This document shows positions 1-10,864 of a DNA stretch of 60,446 bases, piece after piece. The stretch covers positions 1-60,446 of the forward strand of contig JBBHKE010000264.1 in NCBI GenBank assembly GCA_037447655.1, written 5' to 3'. The notes beneath the pieces were generated by a model. The model did no database searches. It had not been told where the DNA came from and saw nothing but the letters and a program-made list of their open reading frames with translations. Every line of letters starts with the position of its first letter. Within the stretch, counting starts at the first letter, position 1. A program made the position numbers and the translations under genes. The stretch comes from Zygnema cylindricum (lineage: Eukaryota > Streptophyta > Zygnematophyceae > Zygnematales > Zygnemataceae).

Positions 1-21
1 AGTGAGAGTGGAAAAAAATCC

Positions 22-411
22 ATGGGAGAGAGTGAGGAAAGTTCATTTTTTGGGGGTAATGGGTTTAACATCACTAAAAGGAGTGATGGCATTTATCAAG
101 GTGTACCCGTAAAAGGGTTAGCATCTGGGTTTGTGGTGCAGATTGGAGATGGGGCTGGCTGTTTGAATGGCAAGACGAAAATTGTTTTTTGCTTTAATGA
201 AAAACGGATGAGGTGGATAAAATCCTTTCTCCATGAGCTCGGCTTTAGGATAATTAGCATGCGAAATAATATGAGTGATCAACAAGATGGAATAATTATT
301 TCGACTTATATACTACTCTTCTTTAAATATAAGGTTATTCACTTAAAGCTTTATGAGAAGAAAAGAAAGAAGAAAAAGAAAAGAAGGAAAATATTTTTGG
401 CAAAAAAATAG
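22..411 (+). pseudogene. E1 RNase H remnant (Ty1/copia)
   Basis: Decayed 3' end of a copia polyprotein (family F1). Within the frame, the stretch SGFVVQIGDGAGC followed by RWIKSFLHELGF aligns with the RNase H C-terminal part of the other F1 copies here (SGYVLYVGEGACC ... LWVKSLLQELGY). The block carrying the conserved MEAEYMAS stretch is missing between the two, so the domain cannot be active. The last third is lysine-rich sequence leading to the polypurine tract and is probably not coding. The element's 5' part lies outside the window. Confidence 0.6.
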
Positions 412-416
412 TCTAG

Positions 417-429
417 AAAATAAGGGGAG
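417..429 (+). other. E1 polypurine tract
   Basis: The purine run AAAATAAGGGGAG sits directly before an LTR start (TGTTGA). The same 13 bases precede the 3' LTRs of E2 and E9, which marks it as the plus-strand priming site of family F1. Confidence 0.8.
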
Positions 430-1075
430 TGTTGAAAGTTATGTATTTTCTAGGTCTGAAAAGGAAAAATAAAAGGAAGAAATAAAGCAAAGGCAGTCTG
501 CTTCTCGCCCCACTCTCTAGTCCCCATACTTGTTGCAGTTAGTGAAGATTGGAGAGAGAGCTAGAACCATGGATGCCTATGCTGTCTAAGGTGACAAAAA
601 AAAGGCTACTACTTAGTCTGTACCAAAAAGACTGAAGGCTCCGAGATTTGATCGTGGTACCTAACGTCTGGTCAATTAACCTGTAGGTGATAGCTTTATC
701 CTATAATCTAGGATCAGTGCTAGGATATATGGGGTACAATAGGTAATTGAATAGATACAAGGAAAAGATTCCATTTAACTGCTAAGATAGAATATTTGGT
801 ATAGAACCCGCTCTACCTTTTATGCCGCAAGAAACAAATGTTACTGACATTTGTTTTCGACGGTCCGGATAAAAAAACGATGTGAAATTGATGGCCGTGG
901 TGCAAGCCGGGATTTCGAAATGGCCGCCTTGGTGTTTTCGGGCGCCTTCACTCCGGATGACACGTGGCGACATAGTACGTGGTTGCGGAATTTCCGAAAT
1001 GCAAGACAACAAGCTCGGATGTGACAGATGTCACCTGTAAGGCCTGTCGTACATCTCTCGTACAAAAAGTACACC
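430..1075 (+). repeat. E1 3' LTR, truncated (F1)
   Basis: Starts TGTTGAAAG after the polypurine tract and shows the F1 LTR order: a conserved TATTTTCTAGG near the start, a CTTGTTGCAGT segment, the antisense tRNA-like unit, then the GTACAAAAAGTAC half of the promoter inverted repeat. It stops abruptly where the E2 5' LTR begins. The missing part (TATA region to the TTGCA end) is not found on the far side of E2, so this is a truncation and not a clean nested insertion. Confidence 0.75.
625..712 (-). ncRNA. antisense tRNA-like Pol III unit in E1 LTR
   Basis: On the minus strand there is a D-arm/A-box-like segment (AGGATAAAGCT), a B-box-like GATCAAATCTC (643-653) and a T5 run (625-629) about 14 nt beyond it. 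It is homologous to the better preserved unit in E5. Divergent copy; expression is not known. Confidence 0.4.
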
Positions 1076-2075
1076 TGTTGATATCACTAGATTTAGGGGC
1101 GGTATTTTCTAGGTCTTATTTAAATTTAAAAGGGAAAAAGAAAGCACAGCCAACCTGCCTCCACCTTCTCTCTCTAGCCCCCATACTTGTTGAACTCATT
1201 GAAGGTGAGAGAGGGTGGTGGAGCTATGGCTGCCTTAGCTCCATAGGCAAGGCTTAAGAGTGACCTAAGTCACTCTTAACCAAAAAGGTTGGGTCTGGCA
1301 GGACTCCAACCTCCGACCGGTAGGGCGAGGCGTAGCCGTCAACCCTTACTAGTCTCTCGTAGTAGTCCGTTAGGATACATGGGGTTCGATAGCTATTTAA
1401 ACAATAGATAAGGGGCTAATCCGATTAACGGAATTACAAATAGAATACATAGAAACCAGTTGGAGTTTAAGTGCGCACGAAATAATTGTACCGGACATTT
1501 GTTTTTGAACGGGTGTCGTTTAAAGCCGGTTTTGATCCGACGGCCCGCACCATCGCCGAGATCCCGTAATGGCCGCCTTGGCGGTTTTTGGTCATGATAT
1601 GACCTGGCGACACGTGGCACGATGTCATTGAGAAGAGGAAATCCCGGAGAGCATGAGTACATGTCCGAAGGAGACAGGCGTCCACTCCATGGCCTTGTCC
1701 TACACAGGCCGTATAGAAAGTACATCGGACGTAGTACCTTTTCTGTACTCTACAGTCTTCTGATTGGTTCTGTACCTCAGTAAATAGGAGTTGTAAGAGG
1801 GTTTAAAACTTAGTAGATTGAGGAGGTAGCCGCCTCTCTCCCAATAAGCTTGTATTAATATTGGCATCTTGGCCACTCCATAACTAATCGCCTGGTTGGG
1901 CGTTTTGAGTGATTCTTCTTGCTGTGAACTCAGGGGAGTCCACACTTTACAAGGGTGTAATCAAATAATCTATTTGTTTGCTTGGGTGGCAGTTGCTTAA
2001 GTTGAAAGTGGGTTAGTTCAAAAACTACCTAGATGCTTGCTCAATTTTGGTCCAAATGGGCCACACAGAATTGCA
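1076..2075 (+). repeat. E2 5' LTR (F1)
   Basis: TGTTGATATC ... GAATTGCA. The end is fixed by the adjacent primer site and by the same TTGCA end of the 3' LTR. It holds the antisense tRNA-like unit, a GAGTGAC/GTCACTC hairpin (1258-1275), an ATTGG motif and a degraded TATA region (TATTAATA, 1853-1860). The gag start codon lies 20 nt before its end. Confidence 0.9.
1282..1360 (-). ncRNA. antisense tRNA-like Pol III unit in E2 5' LTR
   Basis: The minus strand has GACTAGTAAGGGTTGACGG (A-box region), GGTTGGAGTCC (B box, 1301-1311) and TTTTT (1282-1286), then GGT. The B box departs from GGTTCGANTCC at one or two bases. Confidence 0.45.
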
Positions 2076-3053
2076 GGTTATGGGCCCACCGTCTAAGGTG
2101 CCCATATTTAACGGATCTGGGTTCATTTGCTGGGAAGCAATGATGACAAGGGCATTTTGTGAGAAACGAGACTGGGGTATTGTTAGTGGACAAGTGAAAT
2201 GTCCGTCTCAAGGAACTCCACCATGGTTTGGAGGAGTGAGGTTTTCTACAATAGGATCTGCTCCAACGGAGGAGACACATGATGGGGACAGCAGTGTGTC
2301 CAAAAAGGGGAAAGGAAAGGAGACACCTCTCACTGCTTTTGCCACGGCACCCGGTACGGTGGCTGTGAAGACCGAGGAAAATGACATTCTGATGTGGGAG
2401 TACACGAACATGAATGCCAGGCAGTTCATATGAGGGACCTCACTCATGCTTTGGCGACCTCTCACCTTCACATCTTCAAGTCCAAGGAGTTGTGGATGAC
2501 ATTAGTGGAGATTTATAGAGCTAGCACCATTCAGAAGCTCCAGCTGGTTGAGCAAAGGCTTACGAGTTACACTTTCAAAGGAGGAAAGATGTTGGACTGT
2601 TGTAGCGATCTCTCTTCTCTGTACATGGAGATGGAAAGTGTCGGATGGACAGGCACTATGAAGATGAAAGTTAACACTCTCATTATGAAGTTGCCGGAGG
2701 AGTATGAAAATATAGTGTATCAAGTGCAAGAAATGGATGATAGTGCTTGGAAGTGAAACACCGTGGTCTGAATGATACTTGTGCATGAGAACACCATTGA
2801 GATCCGGAGAGGAGGAAAGAGCGTTTAAGCTCTAGCTGCCGAAACGGACCGGTGGAGGAAGAATCCGAAGAAGCCGTAGAACAACTTCAAAGGGGAAAAG
2901 AACCAATCTGGAGAACCGAGGACTCCAAAGGGCCTTTGCCATTTGTGCAAAAAGCCGGGGCACTTCATAGCTGATTACATCAAGCTATCAGATCTGAGGA
3001 TTCAAGAGAATCGTGGAGGGGGTTCTTCCGGAGGGAAGTAGAAAACACTTGTG
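2056..3053 (+). pseudogene. E2 gag (frameshifted)
   Basis: Copia Gag relic. The first ATG (2056) is in U5; the frame reads through the LTR end and primer site (ELQVMGPPSKVPIFNG) into the conserved GSGFICWEAMM block. A frameshift near 2430 moves the frame to 2394-2756, where a TGA ends it. The downstream zinc knuckle (about 2938-2980) reads CHLCKKPGHFIADY, so the last Cys of CX2CX4HX4C is a Tyr. Gag would package the RNA and form particles; this copy cannot make a full product. Confidence 0.8.
2076..2090 (+). other. E2 primer-binding site, half-tRNA type
   Basis: GGTTATGGGCCCACC follows the LTR end directly. It is the complement of GGTGGGCCCATAACC, the anticodon arm of plant initiator tRNA-Met as I recall that sequence, not of the tRNA 3' end. 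Drosophila copia is known to use an equivalent internal site. The ATG at 2080-2082 is in frame with gag. Confidence 0.8.
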
Positions 3054-3159
3054 GTCATACGAGTGACGAAGAGAGCGAAGAGGACGAATCTTTCGAGGAG
3101 GAAGATGGGGAGCTTCTTCTTGACAAAAATCTAGAGGAGAAAGAGATTCCTCGGAAACA

Positions 3160-3597
3160 AAAGTGTGTCCTTGGAGCCATTCGGGAAGCTCCAGAGGAGG
3201 GATAGATCATCGACTTAGGTGCATCCATGCATATGTGTCGTGACATGCACTCTTCACTAAGCTAAGAAAGATCCCTACTGTGGAAATAGAGTATGGGGAT
3301 AGGAGATACGTGACCACAGATCTAGTGGGCTCGGTAGATCTGAAAGTCTTACTGGAGGGTAAGACTTCTATTCTCACCTTTTCAGATGTGCTCTACATTC
3401 CTCAACTGAGTAAGAATCTTGTGTCTACCTCTGTATTAGATGACAAGGATTTTGATACCTTCACTAGAAAGGGAGTCTTTACAGCTAAGTATGGAGATGA
3501 AGTCTACTTCATTGCAGATAAGGGTAGCCAAGGAATCTTTAGGCTTAACCTGAGTAATGAAAAGAAAAGTGCTTACTATGGTAATGTTCGAGCTTGA
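3160..3597 (+). pseudogene. E2 aspartic protease remnant
   Basis: The active-site region reads DLGASMHMC where E5 has DSGASMHMC, so the Ser of the catalytic D-S/T-G triad is a Leu. A TAG just upstream (GG-TAG-ATC, about 3200) and a frameshift after the motif separate it from the open frame 3280-3597, which holds the conserved LTFSDVLYIPQLSKNLVSTSVL segment. Retroviral-type protease that would cut the polyprotein; dead here. Confidence 0.75.
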
Positions 3598-4660
3598 TGA
3601 TCTGGCATAAGCGTTTGGGACATGTGCATTTTGATAGGCTAAGGGAAATGAAGAAGCTGGGTGTAGTAGAAGGCATTTTGTTTGGGGATAATGAAATGAT
3701 GGATGATTGTAGTGGCTGTGCCCAAGGTAAGGCTCATAGACTTCCCTTTCCCAAAACTGCCACATATAGAGGTGAAAAAGTACTAGATCTGGTCTACAGA
3801 GACATCTGGGGACCAGCCAAAGTACCTTCGGTTTGGGCTAAGAGGTTTATGCTGACAATTACTGATGATTGGTCCACATATTCCAGAGTCTACTTCTTAA
3901 AAACAAAGTCTGAAACACCAAAGTACTTTATAAAGCTTGGAGTGAGAAGTTGCATGGAACCCCCATTAAGAGAATAAGGAGTGATAATAGGGGAGAGTAC
4001 ACCTCCAAGCAGTTTGAGGACTATTTGAGAGATGAGGGAGTTAAGCGTCACAAAAGTGAACCAAATAATCCAGAACACAATGGGGTAGCTGAGAGGTTAA
4101 ACCAAACTTTGGGAGATAGCGTATGTAGTATGTTGGCAGATAAGAAAATAGGAAGAAGATTTTGGGCAGAAGCCATGTAGTGTGCTAACTACATTAAGAA
4201 TAGAGTCCTCACTACATTTGTTAAACGGATGACCCTTTATGAGAGATGGATTGGAAGGAAACTGAACATCTCTCACTTGAAAGTATTCGGTAGTCAAGTT
4301 TACAGTCTTGACACAGATAAGAATAACTGGAAACTAGATGCTAAAGGGAAACCGGGATTTTTTGTGGGATATGACGAGGATGTCAAGGGATATAGAGTCT
4401 ATGAATTAACTAAACAAGATATCATTCTGGTAAAGCATCTAGCTGTCATGGATGAAGGAAAGTCTTTTGATCCCTTCAAATACACTAAGAAAATCAGAAT
4501 CAATTTTGAGTCCAAGAGTGAGGAGAACTTCGATCTTCCCAGAAGGGACACTAGTGAAAACATGATTGCACATCCAAGAGAGATAAATGATGGGGGAGAT
4601 ATACGGAAATCCCTCATATTCCTACACATTTTGAGGCGAGAGAGGAAGAGGAGTCAGAAT
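3594..4660 (+). pseudogene. E2 integrase (frameshifted)
   Basis: The GAG-pre-integrase and zinc-binding part reads WHKRLGHVHF ... CSGCAQGKAHRLPF. The catalytic Asp, Asp and Glu are still visible in YRDIWGP, RSDNRGEYTS and NPEHNGVAERLN, but they lie in different frames (breaks near 3930 and 3970) and TAG interrupts EAM-CANYIKN at about 4178. The C-terminal part (4229-4600) keeps FFVGYDEDVKGYRVYEL. Confidence 0.85.
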
Positions 4661-4668
4661 CGGTTTCC

Positions 4669-5650
4669 ATGGATAGGGGAGCTGATGAGACAGTGCGGAG
4701 GAATCCAAGACTTCCCTCCATTCTAGCTTTGGAATTTGAGGGAGGACGAAGGAGCAGCAAAAGGCTTCAAGAAAAACAGGCTGTTCACAAGGTAATAAAG
4801 CTTTCTCACCCAGATGAGTCTCAGTCATACTCGGAGGCAATGGACAGTCCGGAGAAAGAGAGATGGGTCAAAGCCATAAATGATGAGATGGCCTCAATCA
4901 TGGAGGCAAATACTTGGGAGCTGATGGACTGTCCACCAGATAGAAAACCTGTTGGCTGTAAATGGGTATTAAAACTGAAACTAAACCGAGATAATACCAT
5001 TAAGAGATACAAGGCTTGGTTGGTGGCAAAGGGGTTCACCCAAAAAAAAGAGATAGATTACAAGGAGACCTTTTCTCCAGTAGTTTGATTCCCATCTGTA
5101 AGAATCCTCCTTAGTTTAGCAGCAGCGAAAAACATGGAGATCCATCAGATGGATATTAAGACCGCCTTCCTCAACGGTGAACTGGAGGAGGAAATCTTCA
5201 TGTGGCAACTAGAAGGTTTTGTAGAGGAATGAGAGGAAAGCAAAGTCTACACACTTATAAAGTCCTTATATGGACTGAAGCAGCCCCCCAAACATTAGAA
5301 TAAGAAACTAGATGAGTTTCTTACCAGTCTGGGGAATATTCGGATCACTTCTGACCATTCTATTTATATGTTTCAGGATGAGAATGGTGTGATATTTATT
5401 GCGATTTATGTGGATAATTTGGTGGTATTCATTAAGTCTATGGAAAAGATAAATATGCTAAAGAAAGATCTTAGAAGTAGATTTGACATGAAGGATTTAG
5501 GGGAGGCTAAATATATTTTAGGAATTCAATTGGAAAGGGATAGGAGGAAGAGGATAATCAGACTTACTCAGAAAGAGGCTATAGGAAATGTCTGGAGAAA
5601 TTTCAGATAGAAAATGCAAACAGTTGTACCACTCCCATGGACTTGAAGAA
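4669..5650 (+). pseudogene. E2 reverse transcriptase (interrupted)
   Basis: Copia RT: WVKAINDEMASIMEANTWEL, GCKWVLKLKLNRDNTI, then a TGA after SPVV (5086). RILLSLAAAKNMEIHQMDIKTAFLNGELEEEIF follows in the same frame, with further stops near 5230 and 5297. The catalytic box reads YVDNL (about 5407), so the second Asp of YVDD is Asn. Not functional. Confidence 0.85.
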
Positions 5651-5723
5651 AGTAAGTGATGGGAGTGTAGAAGGAGGAGTGATAATGCTAGATGATTAGA
5701 TGAGTCTAGAAGAGAGGTAGTTT

Positions 5724-6320
5724 ATGAAGTCTATTCCTTACAAACAAGTTGTAGGAATTTTAATTTACTTTATAAATTGTACCAGACTTGACATAGCTGG
5801 AGCAGTTGGAGTCCTCAGTATGAGTCTTAATGATCCCAGAAAGAGAGATTGGGAGACAGCCAAGAGAGTAATGAGATACCTGGTGAGAACTAGGGATTTA
5901 TGGTAACATTTGGGAGGGGAGCACACTGAAATCACTACTTGGAGTGATGTCAGTTATGGGGATGCACCGATGAGAAGATGCACTTCTGGGTATGTATTGT
6001 ATGTGGGAGAAGGTGCTTGTTGTTGGAGCAGCAAGCAACAAAAGGTTGTTGCTCAGTTCACTAAGGAGGCTGAGTACATGGCCTCTTGTTCTGCTGTGAA
6101 AGAGTTGTTGTGGGTCAAGTCTTTGTTGCAAGAATTGGGGTACATGAAGAAGGGAGTGCATGAAATATTTTGTGATAATCAGGCTGCAATTGCAATTGCA
6201 ACCAATCCAAAACATCATTTCAAAGCTAAGCATATGGACATAAGATTGAGTTTTGTGAGGGAAAAGGTAGAAAATAAAATTGCGAATTTGGTGTATATGA
6301 GTGATGGGTAAATGGTGGCT
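5724..6320 (+). pseudogene. E2 RNase H domain
   Basis: GAVGVLSMSLNDPRKRDWETAKRVMRYL is followed by a TAA (about 5903), then SYGDAPMRRCTSGYVLYVGE, the EAEYMAS block, CDNQAAIAIATNPKHHF and DIRLSFVREKVENKI. RNase H removes the RNA strand during reverse transcription. One stop breaks the domain and another ends it near 6309; downstream residues up to the polypurine tract have shifted frame. Confidence 0.85.
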
Positions 6321-6407
6321 GATATGATAAAAAGCTTGTGCCATCTCCCAAAGCTAAAGTTTAGTAGAGAAAAGTGTGGGTTAAAAGAGAAACTAAAATT
6401 AGACTAG

Positions 6408-6420
6408 AAAATAAGGGGAG
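6408..6420 (+). other. E2 polypurine tract
   Basis: AAAATAAGGGGAG abuts the 3' LTR start at 6421. Confidence 0.85.
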
Positions 6421-6626
6421 TGTTGAAATCACTAGATTTAGGGGAGGTATTTTCTAGGTCTTATTTAAAATAAAAAGGGAAAAAAAAAGCATAGGCACCC
6501 AGCCTCCACCTTCTCTCTCTAGCCCCTATACTTGTTGTAGTCATTGAAGGTGAGAGAGAGCCGTGGAGACATGGCTGCCTTAGCTCCATAGGCAGGGCTT
6601 AAGAGTGACCTTAGTCACTCTCAACC

Positions 6627-6705
6627 AAAAAGGTTGGGTCTGGCAGGACTCCAACCTCCGACCGGTAGGGCGAGGCGTAGTCGTCAACCCTTACTAGTCT
6701 CTCGT
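6627..6705 (-). ncRNA. antisense tRNA-like Pol III unit in E2 3' LTR
   Basis: Same layout as in the 5' LTR: B box GGTTGGAGTCC (6646-6656) and T5 (6627-6631) on the minus strand. Confidence 0.45.
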
Positions 6706-7193
6706 AGTAGTCCGTTAGGATACATGGGGTTTGATAGCTATTTAAACAATAGATAAGCAACTAATCCGATTAATGGAATTACAAATAGAATACATAGAAA
6801 CTAGTTAGAGTTGTAGTTCGCACGAAACAAATGTACCGGACATTTTTTTTTGAACAGCTCCATTTAGAGCTGGTTTGATCTGAGGGCCCGCACCATCGCC
6901 GAGGCTCCGGAATGGCCGCCTTGGCGGTTTTCGGTCGTGACATGACCTCGCGACACGTGGTATGATGTCATTGAGAAGAGGAAATCTCGGAGAACATGAG
7001 GACAAGTTCGAAGGAGAGAGGCGTCCACTCCATGGGCATGTCATACACAGACCGCACAGAAAGTAGATCGGTCATAGTACCTTTCTGTACAGTACAATCT
7101 TCTGATTGGTTTCGTACCTGTGAAGATAAGAGTTGTGAGAGGGTTTAGGACTTAGTGGATTGAGGAGGTAGCCCCTATCTCCCAATAAGCTTG

Positions 7194-7200
7194 TATAAAA
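7194..7200 (+). promoter_or_regulatory. TATA box, E2 3' LTR
   Basis: TATAAAA in AAGCTTGTATAAAAATTGGC, about 215 bp before the LTR end. A TATA-like motif followed by TGGCATCTTTGCC or GGTCAACTTTGACC sits at the same place in the other F1 LTRs, so the U3/R border is probably just downstream. Confidence 0.6.
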
Positions 7201-7415
7201 ATTGGCATCTTTGCCACTTAATAACTAATCGCTTTATTGGGAGTTTTTAGTTATTCTTCTTGCTATGGACTCAAAGGAGTCTAGAATGCACAATGGTGCA
7301 GTCATATTATCTATTTGTCTGATTGGGTGGCAGCTGCTTTTGTTGAAAGTGGGTTAGTTGAAAACTACCTAGAAGCTTCCTTAGTTTTGGTCCAAATAAG
7401 GGACATAGAATTGCA

Positions 7416-7444
7416 CTCTCGATTGCTTTTTTATGTGTAGAATG
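7416..7444. other. spacer between E2 and E3
   Basis: Twenty-nine bases that belong to neither LTR; nothing recognisable. Confidence 0.5.
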
Positions 7445-8376
7445 TGTTGTTCTACGACCTCTACAGCAAGTGGAGCGTTAGCAGTAGTAGTGGAAGTAGA
7501 GATAATCTCACTCACTGAAGCTTATCAAGAATCTTATTAAACTGCTCTTTTCTATAGCTCACCAAGTCTGATACAATGAACCAAACTGCTTCAAACTATG
7601 ACAGTGTATAGAATATCACAAAGATTGAAAACTCTCAAAGTTTCACCTCAATTGATTCAACATACACCAAGATATGCAACTTAGAAGTTTCCCAAAAAAA
7701 GTTTGGAGATTACACAGTCTGGAAGTCTATATACATAAAATGTTCAATGTCCTAAGTCTTATACTCTTCACTCAGTTGTCGTACTACATAGTGTTGTAGC
7801 GCCGATACAAGTGTTCCTTAAAGATAATTCCAAAATAACTAAACTTCCACTAAGGTCTAAGTGCTCCTAATCACACTAAAACTAATCTATCACTGTACAA
7901 TCAATATTACTGAGAATCCTATACAGGTGATTTGTTAAATTACTTGTCGCTTGGCTTAGTGACAATTGTCTGGGTAGGTCCATCCGGCTGTTGAGTCACT
8001 TAATTATTCTCTTATGAATCTCGTCCGTTGTCTTGATTTATATCAACCGTAGCAGCGCAATCTGATTCCTAATCACTTTCAAATATATGCAGCTTCGTAG
8101 CAACTGTGGTGTCCCGTACCGAAAACCGCCCCAGCTGCGTTTGTCTTGTTGCGTAGCAACTGCGTTTTCTTATACAAAAATATCCACCATTGTGTTTGTT
8201 CCGTTGCGTCGCAGGCTGCGTTCGTCTATACAGACCATATCAAAAACAATCGCAACTGCGCTTGTTCCATCTGCGTCGCAGCTGCGTTGTCGGTACCATT
8301 CAAAACATACACAGTGTTTCAAGTGACGACGCGTGTCCCTATAGATCTTTTTTCCCACCATCGTATAATTTTAGCA
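7445..8376 (-). repeat. E3 3' LTR (F2)
   Basis: On the plus strand it opens TGTTGTTCTACGACC (the LTR 3' end reversed), as do the F2 LTRs at 21709, 22900 and 60033. It contains the TCTCGTCCGTTG.CTTGATT segment and four degenerate GCAGCTGCGTT palindrome modules (8085-8300). The first about 30 nt of the standard F2 LTR start are absent or replaced. Confidence 0.75.
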
Positions 8377-8439
8377 CGTCACCTAGTCCCACTACATTCC
8401 CGTTATTGAAATAGTGCAGTATGGGAGTATAGCTGTGTA

Positions 8440-9130
8440 GCAACTCAGCTATTCACTTAATCCCACTGCGTCCCTATAGTACTTCAGCTTAGGAATTGGA
8501 AGAGCATTAGTGAGCATATCAGCAACCATTGTTGCATCTGGCAAATAACATAATTTAATCACTCTAGAGGACACTTTTTCCCTTACAAAGTGTAATCTTA
8601 CATCTATGTGCTTGCTTTTGAAGTGGTGACTTGGGTTAGAGGCTATGGCAATGGCAGCCTGGTTATCACACTAGATCACCTGTGGACCAACCTACATGTA
8701 TCCCAATTCTTGCAACATGGATTTCACCCATAGGAGTTCTTTGAGGGTCGAGCTAGCTGCCGTATATTCTGACTCCATCGTCGATTGTGCTGTGATCTTT
8801 TGAAGTTTGCAGCTCCAACAGCAAGTCCGGTTCCCAATTTGCAGAACGAACCCCGTGGTGGATTTTCAACTTGGCATGTCGCCATAGCCTGCATCACTCC
8901 ATGTTTGTAGCTTCACTTCTCCTCCGCCTAGTGTAAGTTTGAGGTCTTTGGTTCCTGCTAGGTATCTTAAAACTCTTCTTGGTGCATCACAGTCAGATTT
9001 CCTTGGATTCTCTAGGCTTCTGCTCAGTACACTAATTGATACAGCAATATCCGGACGGGTACAGTTCATGAAATAAATTAAACTTCCCACTATCTATCTG
9101 TAAGGTATCACTGTCATAGGATCATCCTCC
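8440..9130 (-). pseudogene. E3 RNase H domain
   Basis: The minus strand encodes LIYFMNCTRPDIAVSISVLSRSL, RYLAGTKDLKLTLGGGEVKLQTWSDAGYGDMPS (ORF 8866-9090), then broken stretches matching SQSTMESEY, DNQAAIAIAS and HFKSKH. The frame is lost at about 8866 and again beyond. Confidence 0.8.
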
Positions 9131-10010
9131 CCTAACTCAAAAATTTCATTGACAATAACCCCCGGTGCCGTTTCTTCCCCCTCTAACTTATACGGAAAAT
9201 CCATTAGTGTTACACATCCTTTTGCCCGCCGCATTCCACATTCATCTAACATGTTTCCAATAGCCTCTTTTGAGTCAATTTTATTAATCGGTTTTTCCTG
9301 TCCCTCTCTACCTAAATACCCAAAATATATTTTGCCTCACCGAGGTCTTTCATCTCGAACCGTGATTATAAAGCAATTTAAATTTTGTTAATTTCAGCCA
9401 TTGATTTGCTAACTAATAGTAAATCAGCTACGTATACCGCTATATATAGTATTCCATCCTCACCTTTTAAAACATAGAGAGAGTAATCAGAGCTTATCCT
9501 TTGAAAACCTAGACCAGTTAAGAATTCATCAAGTTTTAGATTCCATTGCTTCGGGGCGTGTTTTAAGCCGTACAATGATTTTAGTAGTTTACATACTAAG
9601 TGCTCTTTTCTAGGTTCTACATACAATTCAGACTGCTGCATGTAAATGGTCTCCTCTAGTTCTCCATGCAAAAAGGCCGTCTTTACATCCACCTGATGTA
9701 TTTCTATATATTCTATAGCAGCTACAGATAGCAAAATCCTAACTGTCGGAAATCTTACAATAGGAGAAAAAGTTTCTTCAAAGTCAATTCCTTCCTTTGG
9801 ATTATAGCCCTTTGCCACAAGTCTAGCCTTGTATCGTTCAATGGTATTATCTGGATTTAACTTCACCTTGAATACCTATTTGTTGCCGATCGCTTTTCGA
9901 TCCAGAGGAAGGTCCACAAGCTCCCATGTCCGAGCCTCCATGATCGACTTCATTTCATCATTTGCCGCCTCGATCCAGTGATTCCGTTCTGGTGATGAGA
10001 AAGTTTTCGG
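9131..10010 (-). pseudogene. E3 reverse transcriptase
   Basis: Open frame 9378-9866 covers LNPDNTIERYKARLVAKGYNPKEG, VDVKTAFLHGELEETIYMQQ, LYGLKHAPKQWNLKLDEFLTGLGF and YIAVYVADLLLV. The catalytic YVDD box is YVAD, so the first metal-binding Asp of the pair is lost. A break at about 9380 leads to the palm/thumb remainder (ERDREKPINKID, EECGMRRAKGC). Confidence 0.85.
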
Positions 10011-10157
10011 GATAGTCAGAGGCTCCTCGAGGCTGCAAAGTAGGCAAAGTGAAAACTTGCTTGCATGCGGCTACTGGATCTTCTTCCCCTCGGAAATTTT
10101 GAGGCTGAAATTGTCAGATTCCGTGCGCTGCACTTGTTACGCTGGTTGCAATCCCTA

Positions 10158-10472
10158 GGTAGTTGCGCTTCGAAATGAACTTCATGTGGAACCCGATTAT
10201 GTCGCAGCTGCGTTTGTCTTGTTGCGTACCAACAACGTTGTCTTATACCAAAATATTCGCAGTTGCGTTTGTCTCGTTGCATCGCAGGCTCCGTTCGTCA
10301 TTACAGACCATATCAAAAATAACCCCAGCTGCGTTTGTTCCATCTGTGTCGCAGCAGCGTTGTCGGTACCATTCAAAACCTGCACAGTGCTTCAAGTGAC
10401 GACACATTTCCCTATAGATCTATTTTTCCGCCGTCTTATAAATTTGGTGAGACTTAAAGCTTTCCAAATACA
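10158..10472 (-). repeat. E3 5' LTR fragment (F2)
   Basis: Matches 8095-8376 and 23575-23847, including the TCGCAGCTGCGTTTGTCTTGTTGCGT modules and the LTR start region (plus strand GAGACTTAAAGCTTTCCAAATACA). Only the outer third of the LTR remains; its left edge is the deletion join. Confidence 0.75.
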
Positions 10473-10477
10473 ATAGA

Positions 10478-10824
10478 ATGTACATTCTGTATTGAATTAA
10501 TCAATCCTAATTGAACAAAATACCCAAAAGATCTAGAAAACATCTAAAAAATATGTAGAAGGTTCACCTATATATCTACTGACAAAAATTTAAGAACTTG
10601 GACCAAAATTGTTTTGTAACAATATGTAGACCCTAAAAATCTGGGAGATAAGTTTCACGTCTACATTCATAGGCGACCCTACACACTAATTTACTCAAAG
10701 ATAACTACTACAGTAGATACTAAAAAATCCACACCAAATATAGCTAGTATTAAATAGTTGGTGGTCCAAAAATATTCTAAGTCCTAGACTCTAATTTCTA
10801 AAACTTACTAAAGCTTACTTTCCA
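10478..10824 (-). repeat. E4 3' LTR (F3)
   Basis: About 90 percent identical by eye to 15212-15558 (ATGTACATTCTGTATTGAATT ... GCTTACTTTCCA on the plus strand). It is much shorter than F1 and F2 LTRs and has no tRNA-like unit. Confidence 0.85.
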
Positions 10825-10864
10825 ATACTCCTGTTAAGCTGTAGAAGACTTACTCACTTAGACC

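Larger units (their letters stand above)
1076..7415 (+). mobile_element. E2, F1 Ty1/copia retrotransposon, degenerate
   Basis: Two LTRs (1000 and 995 bp) flank 4345 bp of gag-pol remnants in the order GAG-PR-INT-RT-RH. The half-tRNA primer site follows the 5' LTR and the polypurine tract precedes the 3' LTR, so both ends of the internal region are present. No target-site duplication is seen (acacc versus ctctc), so one flank has been rearranged. LTR divergence and many stops and frameshifts show an old copy. Confidence 0.9.
6421..7415 (+). repeat. E2 3' LTR (F1)
   Basis: TGTTGAAATC ... GAATTGCA, collinear with the 5' LTR with scattered substitutions and small indels. The hairpin GAGTGAC/GTCACTC is at about 6603-6620. 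Confidence 0.9.
7445..10472 (-). mobile_element. E3, F2 Ty1/copia element, internally deleted
   Basis: Minus-strand element with a nearly complete 3' LTR on the left, RNase H and RT remnants, and then a jump at about 10150 from the integrase-RT linker straight into the 5' third of a second F2 LTR. Gag, protease and the integrase core are gone. No target-site duplication was found. Confidence 0.75.

Noticed and set aside
1070-7420. TSD for E2
   Set aside because: Flanks acacc and ctctc do not match, and E1 LTR sequence does not resume after E2; one side must be rearranged.
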